Part shown: piece after piece, positions 1 through 5,496 of the stretch
How the letters are laid out: each line of letters opens with the position of its first letter
Numbering within the stretch: the stretch's first letter is position 1
Origin: JAAFHB01 sp037128295
GTDB lineage: Bacteria > Bacteroidota > Bacteroidia > Bacteroidales > Prolixibacteraceae
Direction: 5' to 3'
NCBI GenBank assembly: GCA_037128295.1
Contig: JBAXWR010000054.1
Coordinates: 1 to 33,771, forward strand
Length of the DNA stretch: 33,771 nt
Notes under the pieces: model-generated
Told to the model about the DNA's origin: nothing
Seen by the model: the letters and a program-made list of their open reading frames with translations, nothing else
Databases searched by the model: none
Position numbers and translations under genes: made by a program

Positions 1-190
1 CTTCATACTTCCACTCTTTATTCTTTGCATAATTAAAAACCTTTTGTTTAAAAACCTCGTTCGTCAAAACAATTACACTGCCTGACGTTGAAGTATCTGA
101 GTTAACATTGGTTTTTACCGGATTCCCGGCGTTGCAATTGCTCGTCAGAAATGTAAAAGCAAGGGCAATTGAAATAATCAGTTTTTTCAT
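1..190 (-). CDS. Thioredoxin-like exported protein, N-terminal part only
   Basis: The gene starts at the ATG at 190..188 and runs off the left edge of the window; 63 codons are visible. The product begins with a short lysine start and hydrophobic segment (about residues 3-17) followed by a Cys at 19, so it is exported, possibly as a lipoprotein. The visible tail (VIVLTNEVFKQKVFNYAKN, then EWKYE) matches the opening strand of Bacteroidota thioredoxins, in which the CxxC site lies a little further on, outside this window. The redox site itself is therefore not seen. It lies downstream of the DUF6132-like gene on the same strand, and a thiol-redox protein fits the Cys-rich cluster upstream. Moderate confidence because the diagnostic motif is missing. 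Confidence 0.6.
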   Translation of the reverse strand, partial: MKKLIISIALAFTFLTSNCNAGNPVKTNVNSDTSTSGSVIVLTNEVFKQKVFNYAKNKEWKYE

Positions 191-294
191 ATTCGTAAAA
201 TTAATATTTTTCTATCTATAATTATTCGCACAAACTGCAATTACCAATGGGATTTTTGTTACTTATTGTCCTCCTGATCTCCAGTACTTTTCTA

Positions 295-540
295 TTAGCA
301 CTTACCCCTGCTGCATGGACTTTTCACAACAAATAATCCCATGAGTCCACCATAAATCGTACTCATATAAGGGCTGCTTGTAATTGCACAACTCCCTGAT
401 GAGCAACCTACAAAATAGTAATATAAAAATCCGGCAAGGCCACCAAGTGTCACTCCCAGGAAGGGTTTCCAGAAATTACCTGATTTAAAAAACTCTTTGG
501 CTGATGTTGGTCCTGGTTTTACTTCGCAATTATTTTCCAT
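295..540 (-). CDS. Small Cys-rich membrane protein, DUF6132-like
   Basis: 81 aa with two predicted membrane segments (about residues 26-41 and 58-73). It carries Cys at 5, a CSSGSC motif between the helices (residues 42-47) and a CSRGKC tail. Small two-helix proteins of this type (DUF6132) occur in Bacteroidota beside thioredoxin and rhodanese genes; their role is unknown. I use the ATG at 540. A longer reading from a TTG at 570 is excluded because a TAnnTTTG promoter element (568-575) overlaps that codon, so the transcript should start downstream of it. The gene is separated from the DUF1847 gene by 230 bp and has its own promoter with a double copy of the motif also found upstream of the methyltransferase gene. 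Confidence 0.7.
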   Translation of the reverse strand: MENNCEVKPGPTSAKEFFKSGNFWKPFLGVTLGGLAGFLYYYFVGCSSGSCAITSSPYMSTIYGGLMGLFVVKSPCSRGKC

Positions 541-567
541 TGGTTCTAATATTAAATGTTTCGATTG

Positions 568-575
568 CAAAGATA
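568..575 (-). promoter_or_regulatory. Bacteroidota -7 promoter element of the DUF6132-like gene
   Basis: Read on the minus strand the sequence is TATCTTTG, an exact match to TAnnTTTG, about 28 bases upstream of the ATG at 540. It decides the start codon of the downstream gene. Confidence 0.6.
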
Positions 576-591
576 AAACAATATTTTAAAT

Positions 592-631
592 AAATCGCTT
601 TAATATCACCTAAATCGCATTAATGCCACTA
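592..631 (-). promoter_or_regulatory. Tandem operator-like direct repeats (two 20-bp copies)
   Basis: Two head-to-tail 20-base copies lie at 592-611 and 612-631 (first bases AAATCGCTTTAATATCACC and AAATCGCATTAATGCCACT). A third copy lies at 2620-2639 before the methyltransferase gene. Within each copy, ATCGC is followed 11 bases later by ATCAC or a relative of it, so the half-sites fall on one face of the helix. The block ends about 16 bases from the -7 element and covers the -33 region, a position that suits a repressor or a class II activator. No regulator gene is in the window. Confidence 0.5.
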
Positions 632-666
632 TTTATGAATTTGCGAGAAGGCTTTCGTTGCGCCAA

Positions 667-771
667 ATGACTTGCTGGGCATTTAAAACCAAAATTGAAC
701 ATTCATTAATACAAATAGGCTCACTTACTGAAAAAGAAAGAAATTCAATTGAGAGAATTTTAACGAGCTAG
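667..771 (+). other. Short doubtful ORF (34 aa) between convergent gene ends
   Basis: An ATG at 667 opens 34 codons ending in TAG at 771 (product begins MTCWAFKTKIEH). The frame is open back to 604, but there it coincides with the operator repeats. It has no clear promoter and I do not recognise it. It may be chance or the tail of a lost gene; I list it because it fills most of the 571-772 gap. Confidence 0.15.
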
Positions 772-772
772 T

Positions 773-1270
773 TTATTTTAAATTGTGAATACTTTCCATG
801 GGATTGTTTTGGGTCGGCCTGTCTTTTACCACTAATGTTGAGACCGGAGAAGCTGATTTCTGGTTGAAAATCATATCATGGCCGACGCACAGCCCCATAG
901 ATATATTCATTTCCGTATTGTTGTTGTGCAAATATTCGGCTTGTCCGGCAGGGTTGCACATAATACCCTTTCCTTCACATCCCAGCATTTCGTGTTTGGT
1001 AATTTTATCGCATTTACAATCAATTGTGTAAACATCAAATTCATCCGAAAGGAATTGTTTTACGGAATCCGCTTCTTTTGGCATTGACACACAATGGGCA
1101 ATTCCAATTCTTTTAACACCTGCCTTACGCGCAAAATTTTTGATCTCCTGTACCCGGTTTGAGCCACGTACATAGGCGTCTTCAGCGGTCTGCATGATTT
1201 CAAGCGATTGCTTGTTGTACAGATCTTTAACAGTGCTATCCATTTGATTTTTAACAGGTTCTTCCATCAT
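773..1270 (-). CDS. DUF1847 putative metal-binding protein
   Basis: 165 aa, cytoplasmic. The N-terminal half is helical (residues 1-45). It is followed by a Rossmann-like strand with GIAHCVSM, then the Cys block CKCDKITKHEMLGCEGKGIMCNP and the signature GLCVGHDMIF, and a closing segment VSTLVVKDR. These are the features of the DUF1847 family, thought to bind metal through the clustered cysteines; no reaction is established. The ATG at 1270 is followed immediately by a second ATG; either could be used. Only 8 bases separate it from the NifX-type gene upstream, so the two are surely co-transcribed. A link to thiol, arsenic or selenium handling is inference from the neighbours. Confidence 0.75.
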   Translation of the reverse strand: MMEEPVKNQMDSTVKDLYNKQSLEIMQTAEDAYVRGSNRVQEIKNFARKAGVKRIGIAHCVSMPKEADSVKQFLSDEFDVYTIDCKCDKITKHEMLGCEGKGIMCNPAGQAEYLHNNNTEMNISMGLCVGHDMIFNQKSASPVSTLVVKDRPTQNNPMESIHNLK

Positions 1271-1278
1271 CTTAAATT

Positions 1279-1653
1279 TTAGTGGTTACATTGGTGGTTC
1301 TCACCGTGTTGCCCGTGATGGTGGCATCCTTCGCCGGAATCATCGATTTGACCCATTAAAAATTCTTCAGCCACCTTATGTATATCGCCAGAACAACCAC
1401 GATAAACTTCAATTCCATGACTGGTAAGTACATTTAGCGCACCGTTTCCCATATTTCCTGCCAGCATAATGTTCACTCCCTTCTGTTGCAATACTGATGC
1501 AATATTGCTTTTGCATCCACAACCTTGCGGAGATGGCAATATCTCAGAACTGATTATATTCTTATTTTCATCTGTTGAAAAAACTGTATAGGCTTCACAA
1601 TGGCCAAAATGGCTGTCAACTGAATTTCCCCTCGTGGGAATTGCTATTTTCAT
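1279..1653 (-). CDS. NifX/NifB-type dinitrogenase iron-molybdenum cofactor domain protein
   Basis: 124 aa. Residues 1-105 form the small NifX-like domain (MKIAIPTRG start, SVDSHFGHCEAY, then GVNIMLAGNMGNGALNVL and GIEVYRGCSGDIHKV), which in relatives binds metal-sulfur precursors. The family is widespread outside nitrogen fixers, and there are no nif genes here, so a role in nitrogenase assembly is unlikely. The C-terminus is a His/Cys tail (CHHHGQHGENHQCNH) that looks like a metal ligand. A CGC pair lies at about residues 45-47. It sits between the Cys-rich 31-aa peptide gene and the DUF1847 gene, with a strong hairpin upstream. Probably a metal or metal-sulfur carrier; the substrate is unknown. 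Confidence 0.8.
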   Translation of the reverse strand: MKIAIPTRGNSVDSHFGHCEAYTVFSTDENKNIISSEILPSPQGCGCKSNIASVLQQKGVNIMLAGNMGNGALNVLTSHGIEVYRGCSGDIHKVAEEFLMGQIDDSGEGCHHHGQHGENHQCNH

Positions 1654-1679
1654 TGATTAATTTTTAGTACACATTAAAA

Positions 1680-1715
1680 GGGGAATGCCTTAATTTACAA
1701 ATTCCGGCACTCCCC
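1680..1715 (-). terminator. Hairpin with short T-run, possible attenuator or processing site
   Basis: Bases 1680-1689 pair with 1706-1715 (GGGGAATGCC against GGCACTCCCC, one mismatch) around a 16-base loop. Read on the minus strand the stem is followed by TTTT. It lies between the 31-aa peptide gene and the NifX-type gene, so it could reduce read-through or define an mRNA end inside the operon. Confidence 0.5.
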
Positions 1716-1730
1716 ATCAATGATCATGAA

Positions 1731-1826
1731 TTAATCATGACAACCAACAACTGTCCTGGAGGTTTTTGCGCAGCATTGAGCAACTTCAACCTTTTTAGGC
1801 TCCTTTTTCTTAATAAGACTTTTCAT
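1731..1826 (-). CDS. 31-aa Cys-rich peptide
   Basis: ATG at 1826, TAA at 1731. The product starts MKSLIKKKEPKKVEVAQCCA and ends in GCHD: a basic, Lys-rich first half, then a Cys-Cys pair and one more Cys plus His near the end. No membrane segment or signal peptide. It lies between the methyltransferase gene (58 bases upstream) and the NifX-type gene (77 bases downstream), on the same strand. The placement and the repetition of the Cys theme of its neighbours are the reasons to believe it is translated. It could be a small metal or arsenic chaperone, but nothing shows that directly. Confidence 0.5.
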   Translation of the reverse strand: MKSLIKKKEPKKVEVAQCCAKTSRTVVGCHD

Positions 1827-1858
1827 AAAAAAATAATTAATTAAACGTTGTTGAATAG

Positions 1859-1883
1859 CCTTTCCTTACTGTGTTTGGAAAGG
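1859..1883. repeat. Small intercistronic hairpin
   Basis: CCTTTCC (1859-1865) pairs with GGAAAGG (1877-1883) around an 11-base loop, one base past the methyltransferase stop codon. It has no T-run on the coding strand and is more likely a stability or processing element than a terminator. Confidence 0.35.
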
Positions 1884-1884
1884 T

Positions 1885-2574
1885 TTATTTTTGACAGCTA
1901 CATCCACCTTTGGGTTTTAAACCTGCGATGGTAATGCTTGCTACCTCTGCTTTTCCTTTTGGATAGGGTTTTGATTCTTCGATGATCTCAATCCCCGTAA
2001 AACCAATCCTATTTAATGTTTCCAGGTACTCTTCGCGGGTAACGGAACCAGCCCAACATTCGGCAATGGCAACCGGATCGTTGCGGTATTCTTCAGAAAT
2101 CGGACTTGTTGCATAGATATCACTCACCACAAAACGGCCACCTTTTTTGAGGATCCGGTAAATTTCGCCCCAGACCGCATCCTTATCGGCAGCATGGTTA
2201 ATGGTACAATTCGATATGACCAAATTCACAGTTTTATCTGCTAATTCAATCCTATCCAATGTATTGTGCAAAAATTTAACATTTGTCACTTCCAATTTAG
2301 TTGCATTCTGTCGTGCTTTTTCCAACATCCCTTCCGAAATGTCGATCCCATAAACAAAACCCGTTTCACCGACCTGATCTGCCATACGCAAGGCATCTGT
2401 ACCCCTGCCGCTGCCTAAATCAACACACACCTCGCCTGTTTTGGGTTGTGCATAGTTGATCGCCCCACCACAGGAAAGGCAACATTGCGAACCTGCCAAT
2501 TCCCCATACCTAATATTGATTGCTGAATAATCCATTTCTTTAGATTTTTCTTTTATTTCAGACGAACCGTTCAT
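1885..2574 (-). CDS. ArsM-like SAM-dependent methyltransferase
   Basis: 229 aa. A class I methyltransferase fold is clear: the SAM-binding motif VDLGSGRGTD (residues 51-60), GIDIS at 76-80, and SNCTINHAADKDAVWGEIYRILKKGGRFVVSDI at 121-153. The cysteines match the arsenite methyltransferase layout: Cys31/32/35 near the N-terminus, Cys123 in SNC, and Cys173 in ECWAGS. An additional CSC pair sits in the C-terminal tail (225-227). In ArsM three conserved cysteines bind As(III). The protein is shorter than most ArsM proteins and lacks the long C-terminal domain, so the true substrate could be arsenite, selenite or another thiophilic species. It is the first gene of a minus-strand operon with its own promoter (2598-2605) and operator-like repeat. 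Confidence 0.7.
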   Translation of the reverse strand: MNGSSEIKEKSKEMDYSAINIRYGELAGSQCCLSCGGAINYAQPKTGEVCVDLGSGRGTDALRMADQVGETGFVYGIDISEGMLEKARQNATKLEVTNVKFLHNTLDRIELADKTVNLVISNCTINHAADKDAVWGEIYRILKKGGRFVVSDIYATSPISEEYRNDPVAIAECWAGSVTREEYLETLNRIGFTGIEIIEESKPYPKGKAEVASITIAGLKPKGGCSCQK

Positions 2575-2597
2575 TTGTTTTGAATTATTTTATGGGG

Positions 2598-2605
2598 CAA
2601 AATTA
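2598..2605 (-). promoter_or_regulatory. Bacteroidota -7 element of the methyltransferase operon
   Basis: TAATTTTG on the minus strand, an exact TAnnTTTG match, about 24 bases from the ATG at 2574. The operator-like repeat at 2620-2639 lies 14 bases upstream of it. Confidence 0.6.
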
Positions 2606-2619
2606 ATAAAGTTTTAATT

Positions 2620-2639
2620 AAATCGCATTAGTATCACTT
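2620..2639 (-). promoter_or_regulatory. Operator-like repeat, third copy
   Basis: Single copy of the motif found twice at 592-631 (here AAATCGCATTAGTATCAC plus TT). It has the same spacing of ATCGC to ATCAC (11 bases) and nearly the same distance to the -7 element, so the two transcription units are likely under one regulator. Confidence 0.5.
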
Positions 2640-2858
2640 TTATTTTTGATAGAACAATTTTAAATACTTTTGGTGCACGATATAAGGAATAAAAACAGTA
2701 TTCTTCGACCACCCTCTTTTCAATCGATGGGTATATGCTACACAGAGTGTGATCAAAAATATTTTGGCATGGAAATCTTGTTTAATAGCCAGGAATGTAT
2801 TTCCTGAAAAGTGTTCTTGTTCTATTTCGTGATGCCCCCCATCAGAATCCTATTCCCT
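2640..2858 (-). pseudogene. Remnant of an IS4-type transposase, C-terminal end
   Basis: In one minus-strand frame the stretch reads HHEIEQEHFSGNTFLAIKQD followed by FHAKIFLITLCVAY and ends at TAA (2640-2642). This is the last catalytic block and following helix of IS4-like DDE transposases (E...FSG...QDF.AK.F). An in-frame stop at about 2850 and the absence of any upstream transposase sequence show it is a decayed 70-codon fragment. Its stop codon touches the operator repeat of the methyltransferase operon, so insertion and decay happened next to this promoter. No terminal inverted repeat was found. Confidence 0.65.
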
Positions 2859-2921
2859 GAATGGTTTGCCGTGAGTTATCAAATTGAACAACATTCATGG
2901 TTTCTTAGTTTTTAGACAGAC

Positions 2922-3812
2922 CTACTTAATCAACTTGTTTTCTTTGAGGAATTTAAACATCCTTTCCATATTGGGAAGGAAGTTTGGGTTGCTTACTGGC
3001 CAGTCGCACGAATGGTCGGCATCTTTAACAGGGATCAATTCACAGCTATTTCCCGCTTCTTTCATCAATTTCGTAAATTTCTCGGCTACCTCAAACGGGG
3101 TCGTTTTATCTTTGGTCCCATTTGAAAGGATCGTGGGAGGCCACCCTTTTTTTAACTGTAAGATTGGTGAAAATTCTGGATGGGTATCAAAAAAAGCTTT
3201 GCCAAAACCTTCACCAAGAACTGGATTGTGTAAAACAAGACCGTTTGGTATCGAACTGACTGACAGGTCTTCGCCTTGTGCATCGCCACCGAAGATCGCA
3301 GTACAGGCAGCGATATGGCCACCTGCCGAACCACCAGGGGCAATAATCCGTTTGGGATCAATACCCAATTCCCTTGCATGAGTCCTAACATATCGAATCG
3401 CCGATTTGGCATCCTCCACACATTCGACAGGGGTTGTACCATGACGCGATTTTACCCTGTAATCGGCTGATATCCCAATTATTCCGTGATCTCGAAACCA
3501 TGCAGGATTTGGGATCTGTCCCTCGACAGTGCCATTTACCCAACCTCCACCGGTAAAATAGACAATAGCTGGCAATGGTTTCTTCGATTTGGAAATCGGT
3601 TGTAAAACAAACAGGTACATATCCTCCTGGGGTGTCTTTTTATAGAGGATTTTTTCAGCCAGTGCCTTCAGGTTTTTCCCCGAAAGGGTGTAGCTTTCCT
3701 GAACATTTGTCAGCGATGTTACGGAATCCCTCTGACCAAAACAATTTAGGTTACCAGCCTTAATATTTTCTGTAATTAACAGTAATACAATCAGATATAA
3801 AATATTTTTCAT
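2922..3812 (-). CDS. Secreted alpha/beta-hydrolase esterase
   Basis: 296 aa with a Sec signal (residues 1-19). The oxyanion region is FTGGGW (86-91), in the place of the HGGG motif of carbohydrate esterases and lipases; the nucleophile elbow is GGSAGGH with Ser162; Asp235 (GTKDKTTPF) and His267 (DADHSCD) complete the triad. The fold and motifs are those of the BD-FAE/acetyl esterase group that removes acyl groups from plant or algal polysaccharides. It follows the acetylesterase-GH59-sulfatase operon on the same strand, but a 288-bp gap with a palindromic repeat intervenes, so it may be transcribed separately. The exact ester substrate cannot be read from sequence. Confidence 0.8.
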   Translation of the reverse strand: MKNILYLIVLLLITENIKAGNLNCFGQRDSVTSLTNVQESYTLSGKNLKALAEKILYKKTPQEDMYLFVLQPISKSKKPLPAIVYFTGGGWVNGTVEGQIPNPAWFRDHGIIGISADYRVKSRHGTTPVECVEDAKSAIRYVRTHARELGIDPKRIIAPGGSAGGHIAACTAIFGGDAQGEDLSVSSIPNGLVLHNPVLGEGFGKAFFDTHPEFSPILQLKKGWPPTILSNGTKDKTTPFEVAEKFTKLMKEAGNSCELIPVKDADHSCDWPVSNPNFLPNMERMFKFLKENKLIK

Positions 3813-3843
3813 TTTTATGATTTATAATGATGATTTTGTGTTA

Positions 3844-4027
3844 GTGATGAGGTTGTCCAAAAAGGTTTATTTTACCGCAAAGATCACCAAGGATTCGCAA
3901 AGATACGCAAAGATACGCAAAGCTATAATACATTGATTTAGCACTTTGCGTACCTTTTCGATCCCGAAATTTCGGGATTGCGTAGCTTAGTGATAAAAAT
4001 TTCAGACTTTTAGAACAGCCTCATCAC
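3844..4027. repeat. MITE-like palindromic element with terminal inverted repeats
   Basis: The ends are imperfect inverted copies: GTGATGAGGTTGTCC at 3844 and its near-complement ending GCCTCATCAC at 4027. Inside are three copies of the unit ACGCAAAG or TCGCAAAG (3894-3922), a complementary CTTTGCGTA further right, and a perfect 18-base palindrome ATCCCGAAATTTCGGGAT (3961-3978). The whole element can fold into a long imperfect cruciform. Similar CGCAAAG-rich elements are scattered between genes in Bacteroidota. It lies between the acetylesterase and esterase genes and could end or weaken transcription between them. Confidence 0.6.
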
Positions 4028-4063
4028 TACTTCTCGAATTGGGGCTATCACTATTCAGAAAAA

Positions 4064-4086
4064 TTGCCAGCCACCAGTTGCCAGCC
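4064..4086. repeat. Short direct repeat after the acetylesterase gene
   Basis: TTGCCAGCC occurs at 4064-4072 and 4078-4086, just beyond the stop codon of the acetylesterase gene. With the palindromic element it makes up the 3813-4100 intergenic region; no gene is seen there. Confidence 0.4.
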
Positions 4087-4100
4087 GCTAGTACCATCTT

Positions 4101-5489
4101 TCACCAGTTGTCAGTCCTGAACGGTGCCATTGGCAAACCAGCCATACTGAACACATCGGGCATTGAGGTATCATCGAAGCAGAAACGGACGGCCAAAGGA
4201 ACTTTTACAAGTTTTGAAAAAACGACCACCGTACTTCCTTCAATCTTGGCTGTAGCTTCCACAAACTTTTTGTCTTCACCTGCAATCATAAACTTCAAAG
4301 GAGTTTTACCTGTGCATTTCAATCCGGCAACAGCGTTGCTGAAACTGACACGTACCTTCTCTTTTTCGATCTTTATCGACTCGTAGAACGGGCTTTTGTA
4401 TTCACCAACATTCAGGTGATAGGTTTCAGTAAGGGCATAGCCGGCCAGACGTTTCCCCACATCAAACTTATTTTTGGGATGGATGTCTTTCACATTGTCA
4501 ACCAAATCGGAAACAACCACCATACCTGTTTTTGGGACAGTCTTCGTTACCAACTCCTGTTGCTCACGGACCAGTTCTGCCTTACCGTCTGCGCCATAGG
4601 CATATGGAGCAATCTGGACAAAATAGAATGGGAAATCTTTTTTGAAATCGGCCCTCCAGTTTTCGATCAGCGTTTTTTTCAACAAGGCATAAACCTGGTA
4701 ATTGCTCCGGTTTGATTCTCCCTGATACCAGATGGCCCCAGCAATTCCATAAGGAACAATGGGTGCAATCATGGAATTATAGGTCGTGCCAGGATTATTT
4801 GGCCACCAGTCGTATTTCTCTGTCATTTTTGATTTGTTCAATAGCTCGTTTTTTTCGATACGGCTTTTTTCGATCCATACTTCAACAGGGGTCCCGCCCC
4901 AGGCTGAAACGATTAACCCAATCGGGACATTTAGTTTCTGCTGCAATTCAAGGCCAAAAAAATAACCCACGGCACTTGTTGCCCGCATGGTTTCTGGCGA
5001 GCAGACAGTCCATGTAGCGTTACAATTTTGCTGAGGAACATCAGCGCCAATTTTCTGGATATGGAAGATCCTGATATTGGAATTATTAGCTTTTGCAGCA
5101 TCCTCTTCGCCATTGATCAGTTTCCAGTTGACGCTCATCTCCATATTGGATTGACCACTGCAAATCCACACTTCGCCAAGCATCACATTGGAAAGTTGTA
5201 CATTACTACTTCCCAAAATCTGGATGGAATAAGGCCCTCCTGCACCAATGGTCTTAATAGATGTTGTCCATGCGGAGGAGTTGTTGGATTTGACTTTTAT
5301 CGTGTCGTTTACATTCCAGCTTGCTATGATTTTTACGGTTTCACCCGGATCGGACCAGCCCCATATGGCAACCTGTGAATTTTGCTGCAATACCATATTG
5401 TCTGAAAATACAGATGGGAGGATGATCTTCCCAAACATTACGACCGGGAACAGAAACAAAAAAGTGAAGAAAAAGAATTTGTTTTTCAT
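4101..5489 (-). CDS. Sialate O-acetylesterase-type SGNH esterase (CE20-like)
   Basis: 462 aa with a Sec signal (1-20). An N-terminal beta-sandwich (about 21-105) precedes the SGNH/GDSL-like domain, with block I CSGQSNMEM (nucleophile Ser114), the conserved GTPVEVWIE and IWYQGESN blocks in the middle, and DIHPKNK near residue 345 carrying the Asp/His pair. A C-terminal beta domain ends in a motif typical of the family (MPMAPFRT). Relatives remove acetyl groups from sialic acid, xylan or other sugars. It starts 7 bases after the GH59 gene ends, so it is in the same operon. With no sialidase or xylanase here, deacetylation of a galactose-containing substrate is the better guess. Confidence 0.85.
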   Translation of the reverse strand: MKNKFFFFTFLFLFPVVMFGKIILPSVFSDNMVLQQNSQVAIWGWSDPGETVKIIASWNVNDTIKVKSNNSSAWTTSIKTIGAGGPYSIQILGSSNVQLSNVMLGEVWICSGQSNMEMSVNWKLINGEEDAAKANNSNIRIFHIQKIGADVPQQNCNATWTVCSPETMRATSAVGYFFGLELQQKLNVPIGLIVSAWGGTPVEVWIEKSRIEKNELLNKSKMTEKYDWWPNNPGTTYNSMIAPIVPYGIAGAIWYQGESNRSNYQVYALLKKTLIENWRADFKKDFPFYFVQIAPYAYGADGKAELVREQQELVTKTVPKTGMVVVSDLVDNVKDIHPKNKFDVGKRLAGYALTETYHLNVGEYKSPFYESIKIEKEKVRVSFSNAVAGLKCTGKTPLKFMIAGEDKKFVEATAKIEGSTVVVFSKLVKVPLAVRFCFDDTSMPDVFSMAGLPMAPFRTDNW

Positions 5490-5496
5490 CTGATTG

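Noticed and set aside
541..570. Longer N-terminus of the DUF6132-like protein from a TTG at 570
   Set aside because: The -7 promoter element overlaps this codon, so it would not be on the transcript.
1279..1653. Nitrogen fixation gene
   Set aside because: The NifX-type domain alone does not indicate nitrogenase; no nif genes are present.
2884..3381. 165-codon plus-strand ORF opposite the esterase
   Set aside because: Shadow of the minus-strand esterase; its translation has no family features while the minus frame has the complete catalytic triad.
3894..3922. CGCAAAG units as a CRISPR array
   Set aside because: Units are only about 10 bases apart, with no spacers and no cas genes.
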